Below are positions 7,913 through 14,770 of a DNA stretch of 20,816 nt, piece by piece. This stretch comes from Lachnospiraceae bacterium UBA3802 (GTDB lineage: Bacteria; Bacillota; Clostridia; Lachnospirales; Lachnospiraceae), in assembly GCA_002369155.1 (NCBI GenBank), contig DFEM01000096.1, positions 1 to 20,816 on the forward strand, written 5' to 3'. Numbering within the stretch: position 1 is the first letter of the stretch; each line of letters begins with the position of its first letter. The notes beneath the pieces were generated by a model. That model was not told the DNA's origin, made no database searches, and saw nothing but the letters and a program-made list of their open reading frames with translations. The position numbers were made by a program, and so were the translations under genes.

Positions 7913-9157
7913 TTATCTCATATTTTCGTATGCGTTTAAAACTTCGTTAACAGTCTCTTCAATTCCCTTGTCGACAATAATCTTAACATCGCATGCGGAA
8001 TTGTAAATCGGAAGTCTTTCTTCGTAAAGCTTCATTATCTTGGCCTTCTCATCCGCAAGAGGCCTGTCGCTTGTCGGAATCAGATCATCGGGATTTCGAT
8101 CAAGGAAGAAAACCGTGCCATTAGCCATAAGGTTCTTTACGTTTTCTTCATTTAAAACAGCTCCGCCGCCTGTTGAAATAATGCTGTTTTTCGCGGATGA
8201 GAGAGATTCGATTACTTCTTTTTCAACATTTCTGAAGTACTTTTCTCCGTCGGTTTTAAATATGTCGGAAATCTCTCTTTTTTCTCTCTCGACTATGAGA
8301 GCATCGGTATCAACAAATGTCCTGCCAAGGCGTTCTGCCAAAATCTTTCCTATTGTGCTCTTTCCGCTTCCCGGCATTCCGGTTAAAACCAAATTGTTAT
8401 TTGAGTCGTATATTTTTTTGTAAATCTCTTCGACTTTTTCTTTTGCTACTTTTTGGCCGGTAAAGAATTCGCATGCCGCAACCGCCTGGTAAACAAGCAT
8501 CTTTAAACCGCTGCAGGCTTTGATACCTCTTTTTTTCGCATCGATTATAAGTCTTGTTCTCAAAGGATTGTATATGACATCAGCTACACCTTCAAGGTTT
8601 GTAAATGCACTCAAATCAATCGGCTTTGAATCAAGATTGGGATACATTCCGGAAGGCGTGGTATTGATAATATATGCACCGTCTGAATGTAACTTGTATG
8701 CGTCTTCATAGGATATTGCGCCGTCTTTGGCACTTCTTGATACCTTACTGAGAAACTCTGCGCCAAGGTTGCTGCAAACGGCATATGCAGTCTTGCTTGT
8801 ACCACCGGTTCCGAGAATCAAAACTTTTTTGCCTTTTATATCAAAACCGTTTTCTTCAAGAAGCATTTTAAGTCCGAAATAATCGGTATTGTAGCCGCTT
8901 AATTTGCCGTCATTGTTGACAACCGTATTCACTGCTCCGATTGAACGGGCTTTTTCGTCAATAAAATCAAGGTGCTTGATAACTTCTTCCTTGTAGGGAA
9001 TCGTAACATTAATGCCCTTGAATTCGCGGCGTGTCATAAAAACATCAAGTCCGTCGCGAGGTATTTCTTTTAATTCATATCCGTAAAATCCGAACTCCTC
9101 GTGAATTACTTTCGAGAAGCTGTGTCCGAGGCGTTCGCCTATAAGTCCGTATTCCAT
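7913..9157 (-). CDS. aroE-aroK: Bifunctional shikimate dehydrogenase - shikimate kinase (AroE-AroK fusion)
   Basis: Two consecutive pathway enzymes are in one 414-residue chain. Residues 1 to about 250 are AroE: GERLGHSFSK (shikimate-binding Ser13, Ser15), NVTIPYKEEV with catalytic Lys56, GYNTDYFG with Asp92, and the nucleotide loop GTGGTSKTA (116-124). Residues about 254-414 are AroK: Walker A GMPGSGKST (260-268), VDTD (282-285), YFR with Arg309, STGGGAVL (328-335), the lid DRPL (364-367) and ERLPIY. Both active sites look complete, so NADPH reduction of dehydroshikimate and phosphorylation of shikimate are both expected. The join is a short charged linker near 240-253. The ATG at 9157 has a weak GGGAT upstream; no alternative fits the N-terminus. 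Confidence 0.96.
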   Translation of the reverse strand: MEYGLIGERLGHSFSKVIHEEFGFYGYELKEIPRDGLDVFMTRREFKGINVTIPYKEEVIKHLDFIDEKARSIGAVNTVVNNDGKLSGYNTDYFGLKMLLEENGFDIKGKKVLILGTGGTSKTAYAVCSNLGAEFLSKVSRSAKDGAISYEDAYKLHSDGAYIINTTPSGMYPNLDSKPIDLSAFTNLEGVADVIYNPLRTRLIIDAKKRGIKACSGLKMLVYQAVAACEFFTGQKVAKEKVEEIYKKIYDSNNNLVLTGMPGSGKSTIGKILAERLGRTFVDTDALIVEREKREISDIFKTDGEKYFRNVEKEVIESLSSAKNSIISTGGGAVLNEENVKNLMANGTVFFLDRNPDDLIPTSDRPLADEKAKIMKLYEERLPIYNSACDVKIIVDKGIEETVNEVLNAYENMR

Positions 9158-9231
9158 AGTTCTAAAATCCCGTTGTTGATTTAAGTTTTTTTAACAAATT
9201 TCGTTAATCAATAATGCCTGCTGAATGATTT

Positions 9232-10344
9232 TTATTTTTGTTCAGTAAAATAATCAGTACCGAATCTTTGCGCAAGCATATCGTAAACGGCAAGTGCGCA
9301 TACCGAATCAACCACGACTCTGGCTCTGTGTATAATCGCAGGATCATGTCTTCCTTCGATTGACAAATCGGAATTTTCAAGAGTGTTTAAATTAATGCTC
9401 TTTTGTTCCTTATAAATTGAAGGTGTGGGCTTAACCGCACATTTAATCGTAATCGGCATTCCGTTTGTTATTCCGCCGTTTATTCCGCCGTTATTGTTGG
9501 TAGCGGTAACGACTTTACCGTTTTCATTTCTGAAAGCATCGTTAAATTCGCTTCCTCTTTTGCATACCTTGTCAAACCCTGCGCCAAACTCGACACCCTT
9601 GATTCCCGGTACCGAGAAAAGGATGTGTGAAAGAATGCTTTCTGCCGAATCAAACCAGGGTTCTCCGACACCTGCGGGAATTCCGATAATTGCCGTCTCC
9701 AAAACTCCGCCGACACTGTCGGAATCTTTTGCAGCCTGAAGGATTGCATCTTCCATTTTCTTTCCCGTTTCCTCATCAAGCACGGAAAAAGTCTTTTTGT
9801 TTATTTCCGAAATAGCTTTGGATAAATCCGCTTTGGAATACTCGTCAAAAGATTTGTCCGTGATATCGGATAACTTATAAATATGTGTTCCTATCTCTAT
9901 TCCTTTTTTGGATAAAGCGCTTAAAGCAATCGCACCGCCTGCAACAATTGCCGCCGTGATTCTTCCGCTGAAATGTCCGCCGCCTCTGTAATCTTCAAAG
10001 CCGTGGTATTTGCAAAGCGCCGTATAATCGGCATGTCCGGGTCTTGCGATTCTTCCGGTCTTATCGTAGTCCTTGCTTCTTGTATTGGTATTCGGAATCA
10101 ATATGCAAAGAGGCGTACCTGTGGTTTTACCGTTAAAAACACCGCTCGCTATCGTGTATTCATCAGCTTCGACTCTGGCTGTGGAGATTGCACCCGAAGG
10201 TCTTCTAAGGGCGAGTTTTTCTTTGATGAATTCTTCATCCACCTCAATACCGGGAGCAAGTCCGTCCAAAACCACTCCGATAAACGGTCCGTGGCTTTCT
10301 CCGAATACGGTTGTCTGTAAACTTTGTCCGAATGTGTTTTTCAT
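9232..10344 (-). CDS. aroC: Chorismate synthase
   Basis: AroC removes phosphate from EPSP to give chorismate, using reduced FMN as a catalytic cofactor. Signatures are TVFGESHG (12-19, His18), RRPSG, RPGHADYTA, YRGGGHFSGRITA (about 119-131), TNNNGGINGGITNGMP and EGRHDPAIIHRA near the C-terminus. The 370-residue length fits the short bacterial form without a fused flavin reductase. AGAGG seven bases before the ATG supports the start. It follows aroB by 30 bases and precedes aroE-aroK by 74. Confidence 0.97.
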   Translation of the reverse strand: MKNTFGQSLQTTVFGESHGPFIGVVLDGLAPGIEVDEEFIKEKLALRRPSGAISTARVEADEYTIASGVFNGKTTGTPLCILIPNTNTRSKDYDKTGRIARPGHADYTALCKYHGFEDYRGGGHFSGRITAAIVAGGAIALSALSKKGIEIGTHIYKLSDITDKSFDEYSKADLSKAISEINKKTFSVLDEETGKKMEDAILQAAKDSDSVGGVLETAIIGIPAGVGEPWFDSAESILSHILFSVPGIKGVEFGAGFDKVCKRGSEFNDAFRNENGKVVTATNNNGGINGGITNGMPITIKCAVKPTPSIYKEQKSINLNTLENSDLSIEGRHDPAIIHRARVVVDSVCALAVYDMLAQRFGTDYFTEQK

Positions 10345-10374
10345 ACAATTCCTCTTTTTTTAACACTTTAACTT

Positions 10375-11397
10375 CTATAAAAGAAGCAGTTTAAGTCTCG
10401 ACGATAATTCTTCCTTTGTCATGTCTCTTAATTCATATGAACCGATTTTTGACACATATACAGTTGAGATTGTACTGCCGTTTAGTTTTTTATCATGCGT
10501 TACGGCATCCAGCGCTTCGTCAAAATCAAATTCGTATTTTACGGGGATATTAAGTACGTTCAAAATCTTTACTATTCTCTCCTTAACATCCTCATCACAC
10601 ATTACCGTCATTCCCATTCCGACGCATTCGCCGTGAAGCAGTGCTCTGTCGGTATCCTGAAGTGCCGCCTCGACGCCGTGTCCCAGGGTGTGTCCGAAGT
10701 TAAGTACTTTTCTTAGTCCCGCTTCCTTTTCATCCTTTTCTACAACGTCTGCCTTAATCTGAATTGCTTTTCCGATCACATACTCAATATCAAGGTCGTC
10801 GAATTTCTCTGCCTTTTCGAAAATCCCGAAAAGTTCTTCATCGAAGGTAGCTGCCATTTTTATCGCTTCGACAAGTCCGTTGGCCTTTTGTCTGTCCGAA
10901 AGAGTATTTAAAACATTGGGATCTATAAGCACTTTCTTTGGCTGATAAAATGTTCCGACGATATTTTTAACGCCGTTAAAATCAACCGCTGTCTTTCCTC
11001 CGACAGATGAATCAACCTGTGATAAAACCGTGGTCGGAATATTGTAAAAATCAATGCCTCTCATAAAGCAGGATGCAGCAAATCCCGCCAGATCTCCGAC
11101 CACTCCGCCGCCGAGAGCCACAACGCAGTCTTTTCTTGAAAAATTGTTTTCAAGAAGAGCTTTTTCGATGGCTGCAAAACTATCAAGATTCTTGCTTTCT
11201 TCTCCATGTTTTAAAACAAAGAGACTTGCATCTTTGCATTTTGTTTTTAATACATCCGCATACTCCGAAGGCACTCCGTCATCGGTTACAATCATAACCC
11301 TGCGGTTTAAATTAAGTTCTTCGTCTGCTCTTTTTAATATGCCTCTTTCGATTTTGATTTCATAAGCATTTATCGGAAGATTAACTTTTACGATCAT
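10375..11397 (-). CDS. aroB: 3-dehydroquinate synthase
   Basis: AroB cyclises DAHP to 3-dehydroquinate, using NAD and a divalent metal, usually zinc. The NAD-binding GGGVVGDLAGF (96-106), PTTVLSQVDSSVGGKTAV (121-138), and metal ligands Glu177 (GLVEAIK), His236/His240 (NFGHTLGHG) and His255 (LHGECVG) are present. The 340-residue length is slightly short but complete. An AAGGA sits about 10 bases before the ATG. It follows pheA by 18 bases. Nothing unusual was seen. Confidence 0.97.
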   Translation of the reverse strand: MIVKVNLPINAYEIKIERGILKRADEELNLNRRVMIVTDDGVPSEYADVLKTKCKDASLFVLKHGEESKNLDSFAAIEKALLENNFSRKDCVVALGGGVVGDLAGFAASCFMRGIDFYNIPTTVLSQVDSSVGGKTAVDFNGVKNIVGTFYQPKKVLIDPNVLNTLSDRQKANGLVEAIKMAATFDEELFGIFEKAEKFDDLDIEYVIGKAIQIKADVVEKDEKEAGLRKVLNFGHTLGHGVEAALQDTDRALLHGECVGMGMTVMCDEDVKERIVKILNVLNIPVKYEFDFDEALDAVTHDKKLNGSTISTVYVSKIGSYELRDMTKEELSSRLKLLLL

Positions 11398-11415
11398 TTT
11401 TTTTTCCTTCTGCCG

Positions 11416-12510
11416 TCAGATTTTTACGTCTTCTATATATGTGCCGATAACCTTAATCATGTTGCATTCTTTTTCAAGGTCTTTTAACATTTCGTTTCCT
11501 TCTTTGGTATCGATATTGCCCTCAACCTCGGTATAGAAATAATACTGCCAGTTTTCGTTCTTCGAAGGTCTGCTTCTTATAACCTTCATGTTGTATCCGT
11601 GTTTACCGAGAATTGCGATGGCATCCGCCAGGGAGCCCGCCTCATCTTTAACCGTAAACATCAATATAAACGCACCCGAATTCTGATTCTTTTTTAAGCT
11701 GTCGGCCTTTCTTGAAAATACAGCAAAGCGTGTCGTGTTTTGCGCACTTTCGTTTATGTCGTAATCAAGGATTGTAAGGCCGTATAGTTTGGCTGCTTCC
11801 TTGCTTGCTATGGCACCGACTGTAACATCATTCTTTTCGGCAATTTCCTTTGCTGCTACTGCAGTGTTTTCTGCCGAGATGCTCTTTAATCCGTTTCTTT
11901 TAATGTATTCGCTGCACTGATCGAGTGCCTGAGGGTGACTGACCACGGTCTTTATCGATTCGAGTGTGCTGTCCTTGATTCCAAGAAGACACTGTGATAC
12001 GCCGAGTTCATATACGCCGTTTACATGAAGGTCTCCTTTGAACATAAGATCCGTTACGGCGCCGACTTCTCCGGCATAGCTGTTTTCGATGGGAAGAACC
12101 GCAAAATCACATTCGCCTTCGCATACCGCATTGTACGCTTCGCCGAAACTTCCGTAAGAAACTCTCGTGGCATCGGGGAGAATTTTTTCAGCGGAAATGC
12201 TTGCAAAAGAGCCCTCGATTCCGCTGTATGCGACCTTAACGCCTTCCATTAATTTATGCTGATAATTCTTGGAGACATTAAGCATCCCTTCAAAGAAATC
12301 CCTGTAATAAACTTCGAATTCGCTGTTTTTTAGTTTGCCCGTGTTTCTTTCGATAAGAATCTTTTCTCTTTCCTTATCGAGAATCGGAAGGCCGTGTTCC
12401 TTTTTGTAGGAAGCGACTTTGGCGCTTATTTCCATTCTCTGTTCAAAAAGATCAATCATCGAAGCATCTATCTTTTCTATTTGATTTCTGAGTTCATCCA
12501 TTTCACTCAT
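11416..12510 (-). CDS. pheA: Bifunctional chorismate mutase / prephenate dehydratase (P-protein)
   Basis: PheA converts chorismate to prephenate and then to phenylpyruvate. Residues about 1-85 are an AroQ-type helical chorismate mutase (LRNQIEKIDASMIDLFEQR start). About 91-265 are the dehydratase, beginning VAYSGIEGSFA and ending with the catalytic NTTRF (258-262, Thr260). About 279-360 form an ACT domain for Phe feedback. In the ACT domain the GALA motif appears as AGSLAD (291-296) and the Phe-binding ESRP as RSRP (312-315). The Glu to Arg change may alter feedback, though I believe it recurs in relatives. This is the first gene of the operon, behind a Phe/Tyr-rich leader peptide. The ATG at 12510 has a GAGGAAG site; the N-terminus is full length. 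Confidence 0.96.
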   Translation of the reverse strand: MSEMDELRNQIEKIDASMIDLFEQRMEISAKVASYKKEHGLPILDKEREKILIERNTGKLKNSEFEVYYRDFFEGMLNVSKNYQHKLMEGVKVAYSGIEGSFASISAEKILPDATRVSYGSFGEAYNAVCEGECDFAVLPIENSYAGEVGAVTDLMFKGDLHVNGVYELGVSQCLLGIKDSTLESIKTVVSHPQALDQCSEYIKRNGLKSISAENTAVAAKEIAEKNDVTVGAIASKEAAKLYGLTILDYDINESAQNTTRFAVFSRKADSLKKNQNSGAFILMFTVKDEAGSLADAIAILGKHGYNMKVIRSRPSKNENWQYYFYTEVEGNIDTKEGNEMLKDLEKECNMIKVIGTYIEDVKI

Positions 12511-12555
12511 TTTTTCTTCCTCGTCTTATCGATACTTTAGGCTTAAGCCCCATTC

Positions 12556-12589
12556 ATAAAAATAGCACTGTCCCGAATAAGGACAGTGC
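12556..12589 (-). terminator. Attenuator terminator of the aromatic operon
   Basis: On the minus strand GCACTGTCC (12589-12581) pairs perfectly with GGACAGTGC (12573-12565) around the seven-base loop TTATTCG, followed by TATTTTTAT. It stands between the leader peptide and pheA, where it can stop transcription before the operon. Confidence 0.9.
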
Positions 12590-12700
12590 AAACATAATCT
12601 GATATCAGTCGGCATCTATACTTTATTCGGCATGCTTTAAACTCAAATTTTTAAAGTAAAAGGCAAAAAGGCTTACAAAATAGTAGGCCTGAATAAAGTA
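12565..12700 (-). promoter_or_regulatory. Ribosome-stalling attenuator with three competing RNA segments
   Basis: Segment 1 (12700-12687, TACTTTATTCAGGC, over leader codons 16-20) pairs with segment 2 (12631-12619, GCCGAATAAAGTA, over the leader stop) with one bulged A. Segment 2 can instead pair with segment 3 (12580-12573, TTATTCGG) in the terminator loop through 8 bp. A ribosome held on Tyr/Phe codons would hide segment 1 and let 2:3 form, disturbing the terminator. A ribosome finishing at the stop would cover segment 2 and let the terminator fold. The pairings are seen in the sequence; the mechanism is inferred from known leader-peptide attenuators. Confidence 0.75.
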
Positions 12701-12745
12701 ATAAAAACCGTTGTTCAATTTGGAATTAGCGCTGATTGTGTTCAT
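12623..12745 (-). CDS. Phe/Tyr-rich leader peptide of the aromatic operon
   Basis: This 40-residue ORF is too short for routine gene calling. It begins at ATG 12745-12743 behind a GGAGAAAG ribosome binding site and ends at TAA 12625-12623. Residues 13-31 read GFYYFIQAYYFVSLFAFYF: 6 Phe (all TTT) and 5 Tyr, that is 11 aromatic codons in 18. It lies just downstream of a promoter and just upstream of an intrinsic terminator and pheA, the classical position of a regulatory leader peptide such as pheL. The operon makes both Phe and Tyr precursors, which explains the mixed codons. There is no Trp codon. Its stop codon sits inside the segment that can pair with the terminator loop. The product itself probably has no function beyond its translation. 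Confidence 0.87.
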   Translation of the reverse strand: MNTISANSKLNNGFYYFIQAYYFVSLFAFYFKNLSLKHAE

Positions 12746-12768
12746 TGTCTTTCTCCAAATACGCTACT

Positions 12769-12798
12769 ATCTTAATCCGTATGGATGTAAATAGTCAA
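12769..12798 (-). promoter_or_regulatory. Promoter of the aromatic operon leader
   Basis: TTGACT (12798-12793), 18 bases, TAAGAT (12774-12769). Transcription would start near 12762, giving a leader of about 250 bases before pheA. The -35 begins eight bases after the stop codon of the upstream GTPase gene; no terminator separates them. Confidence 0.65.
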
Positions 12799-12805
12799 TA
12801 CTTTT

Positions 12806-13993
12806 TTATTCTTCACTTTCCTCGGAAACACCTTTGCCGTTTCTCTTAAGTCCGAGCTTGGATTTGAAAATCTGCGAAATCTTTGCTTTTCCTTCGTCGG
12901 TATCGATATCGGATACTTTCATTTCGCCCTTTGAAACCATCATCATTATGGCAATATAGGCTTCACCCAAAGCAGCGGTCAAAGCAGCCGCAACGGATGC
13001 CGAAATAACACCGCCGGCAACGCTTCCCACGCCGGGAATCATCTTTAAGAGGCTTGATACCACGCTTTTACCCATAACGGTAGTTCCGACTGTTCCGATG
13101 GTTGCCGAAAGAAGAGCCGTAACCGTGGCTTTTTCAACAGGGATTCCAAATACCGCGGTAATGGATGCAATCATTCCAATCTGCTCGGGTACGAGTACCG
13201 CTGCATCCGTAAACGGAATGGGAATGGCTCCCGTTGCAGCCGCAGCTGCTGCCGATGCGGCAACTATGGCGTTGGCTTTTCTCTTTTTCATCTTAAGGTT
13301 GGCTTTTTGAACAGCCGCAAGTGTATTTCTTAAAGCTTCGGGAATTACGTTGTTTACAATATCGATAAGTGTATCCATTCCGTAGGCTTTGATTACATAT
13401 TCATCATCTATATCCACATCCTGCGCAAGCACGGGTACGATCTGAACCACATTCAGATTTTCTTTGTCAATCTCTGCCATAAGAGTCTTGGCATCTTTCT
13501 TGGAATAAGACTGTGTCAAAACGATAATAACAGGCACGCAGTATACATTTGCTTCATCGAGGAATTTTTTGATAAACTCGATTTCAGCCTCTTCAAAACG
13601 GTGTGAAGGTGTGCTGACACAATACCAGATACAGTGAATGGATTCCGAAATACCTTTGATGGCACCCTTTGAAAGGACTTCCTTGGCTTCCTTTAAAAGT
13701 TCGTCTATCGCATTTTCACCGCCGAGTTCCAGACCCGGTGTGTCATATATCGCAAGCGGAAAATCTTCAATCTCATATTTTCTGATGGCCTGAGTGACCG
13801 GCTTTCCCACGCCTGTCTGGGCAAGGTTTCTGCTGAACACATTGTTAATCAGGGTACTTTTTCCTGCACCCGTCTTACCCATAACCATGATATTCAGTTT
13901 GGTCATATTCTTTTGAACATCTCTGATTGCAGCCATTATTCTCTCCGCTACGTTATCCGCCTGTAATCCCGTAAATCCGTCCATGCCTGTCAC
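12806..13993 (-). CDS. Era/dynamin-like GTPase with C-terminal hydrophobic DUF697-like domain
   Basis: The 395-residue protein has a P-loop GTPase domain at about 33-215: Walker A GKTGAGKST (39-47), Thr67 as a likely switch I residue, and DTPGLEL from Asp84. The expected NKxD base-recognition motif is not obvious; the corresponding strand reads IIVLTQSYSKKD, so nucleotide specificity is uncertain. Residues about 230-365 are Ala/Gly-rich with several hydrophobic stretches (IVAASAAAAAATGAIPIPFTDAA and two later segments), as in DUF697/YcjF-type proteins that associate with membranes. A charged tail ends the chain. The GTG at 13993 is five bases behind AGGAGG, while the next ATG would be 14 away, so I chose the GTG. 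A one-helix membrane protein gene lies nine bases upstream. The cellular role is not known. Confidence 0.88.
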   Translation of the reverse strand: MTGMDGFTGLQADNVAERIMAAIRDVQKNMTKLNIMVMGKTGAGKSTLINNVFSRNLAQTGVGKPVTQAIRKYEIEDFPLAIYDTPGLELGGENAIDELLKEAKEVLSKGAIKGISESIHCIWYCVSTPSHRFEEAEIEFIKKFLDEANVYCVPVIIVLTQSYSKKDAKTLMAEIDKENLNVVQIVPVLAQDVDIDDEYVIKAYGMDTLIDIVNNVIPEALRNTLAAVQKANLKMKKRKANAIVAASAAAAAATGAIPIPFTDAAVLVPEQIGMIASITAVFGIPVEKATVTALLSATIGTVGTTVMGKSVVSSLLKMIPGVGSVAGGVISASVAAALTAALGEAYIAIMMMVSKGEMKVSDIDTDEGKAKISQIFKSKLGLKRNGKGVSEESEE

Positions 13994-14002
13994 CTGCGCC
14001 TC

Positions 14003-14194
14003 CTATTTTCTTTTCTTTACTATTCTGGGCCCGTAGTTTTTATCAAATTTAACGTTTACCTTGGGCTTCTGTTTTTTGTAAATATATGAAGAGAGGAAAT
14101 TAATGAATCTCGGTGCAAACAATATAGACAATCCTGTAAATATTATCGTAATCAGAACATAAAAGAGTATGCTTGAATTGTTTCTTTCTTCCAT
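14003..14194 (-). CDS. Small single-pass membrane protein, hypothetical
   Basis: A 63-residue protein with a polar start (MEERNNSS), one membrane helix at about 9-29 and a strongly basic tail (KKQKPKVNVKFDKNYGPRIVKKRK region). The basic side suggests that the C-terminus faces the cytoplasm. GGAGG lies seven bases before the ATG and a good promoter is just upstream, so I regard it as real. It ends nine bases before the GTPase start, so the two are probably an operon and may act together at the membrane. I do not recognise a family. Confidence 0.75.
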   Translation of the reverse strand: MEERNNSSILFYVLITIIFTGLSILFAPRFINFLSSYIYKKQKPKVNVKFDKNYGPRIVKKRK

Positions 14195-14231
14195 GATATA
14201 ACCTCCGTTTTAAAGCCCCATATGTAACAGT

Positions 14232-14260
14232 ATTTTAGCATATTTTCATACTTTTATCAA
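14232..14260 (-). promoter_or_regulatory. Promoter of the small membrane protein - GTPase operon
   Basis: TTGATA (14260-14255), 17 bases, TAAAAT (14237-14232). It lies in the 74-base gap after the Nudix gene. The spacing and both boxes fit the housekeeping sigma factor. Confidence 0.75.
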
Positions 14261-14268
14261 CGAAACCC

Positions 14269-14748
14269 CTAATGGAGTTCGGTCTTTATAAGTTCATCAT
14301 TTGTATTGTAAACAAGCTTTAAGGAGAAAAATTCGCCGTCTTCCTCAAGGAGTCTGAAAAATATCTTATCGCCCTCCCAAATAGGCAGGTTGCAAACTTC
14401 CTTTATCGGTACCCAAACCAGTTCTCCCTCATCGCAGTCAATGAGTTCTCCTTCGAATTTATCCGCCGTATAAAGATGCATGTATTCAACGACATCTTCG
14501 CCGTAAACAAATGTAACGATTCCTCTGAATTTATAATCTGTCAGAGTCAGGCCCGTCTCTTCCTTTACTTCGCGAAGAAGACATTCTTCGGGGCTTTCCC
14601 CGTATTCGAATTTTCCGCCCACTCCGATCCATTTGTCTTTGTTTATGTCATTTTTCTTTTTCACTCTGTGCATCATAAGATATTTATCGTCCTTAATGAT
14701 GTGACAAAGTGTTGAAAGTACCGGAGTCTTTTTTACTTCTGTGTTCAT
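14269..14748 (-). CDS. Nudix hydrolase, MutT/8-oxo-dGTP diphosphatase-like
   Basis: A 159-residue Nudix protein. The complete Nudix box Gx5Ex7REVxEExGL runs from Gly45 to Leu67 (Arg59, Glu60, Glu63, Glu64), so it should bind magnesium and hydrolyse a nucleoside diphosphate linked to another group. The preceding MHRVKKKNDINKDKWIGVGGK is typical of the MutT-like subgroup often annotated as 8-oxo-dGTP diphosphatase. The true substrate cannot be read from the sequence. It follows the zinc-ribbon gene by 22 bases on the same strand and may be cotranscribed with it. Confidence 0.9.
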   Translation of the reverse strand: MNTEVKKTPVLSTLCHIIKDDKYLMMHRVKKKNDINKDKWIGVGGKFEYGESPEECLLREVKEETGLTLTDYKFRGIVTFVYGEDVVEYMHLYTADKFEGELIDCDEGELVWVPIKEVCNLPIWEGDKIFFRLLEEDGEFFSLKLVYNTNDELIKTELH

Positions 14749-14770
14749 CTTTCTTAATTTCCTTTATATT

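Noticed and set aside
12599..12608. CTGATATCAG palindrome in the pheA leader
   Set aside because: A ten-base perfect palindrome has no room for a hairpin loop and is expected by chance; it lies outside the three pairing segments.
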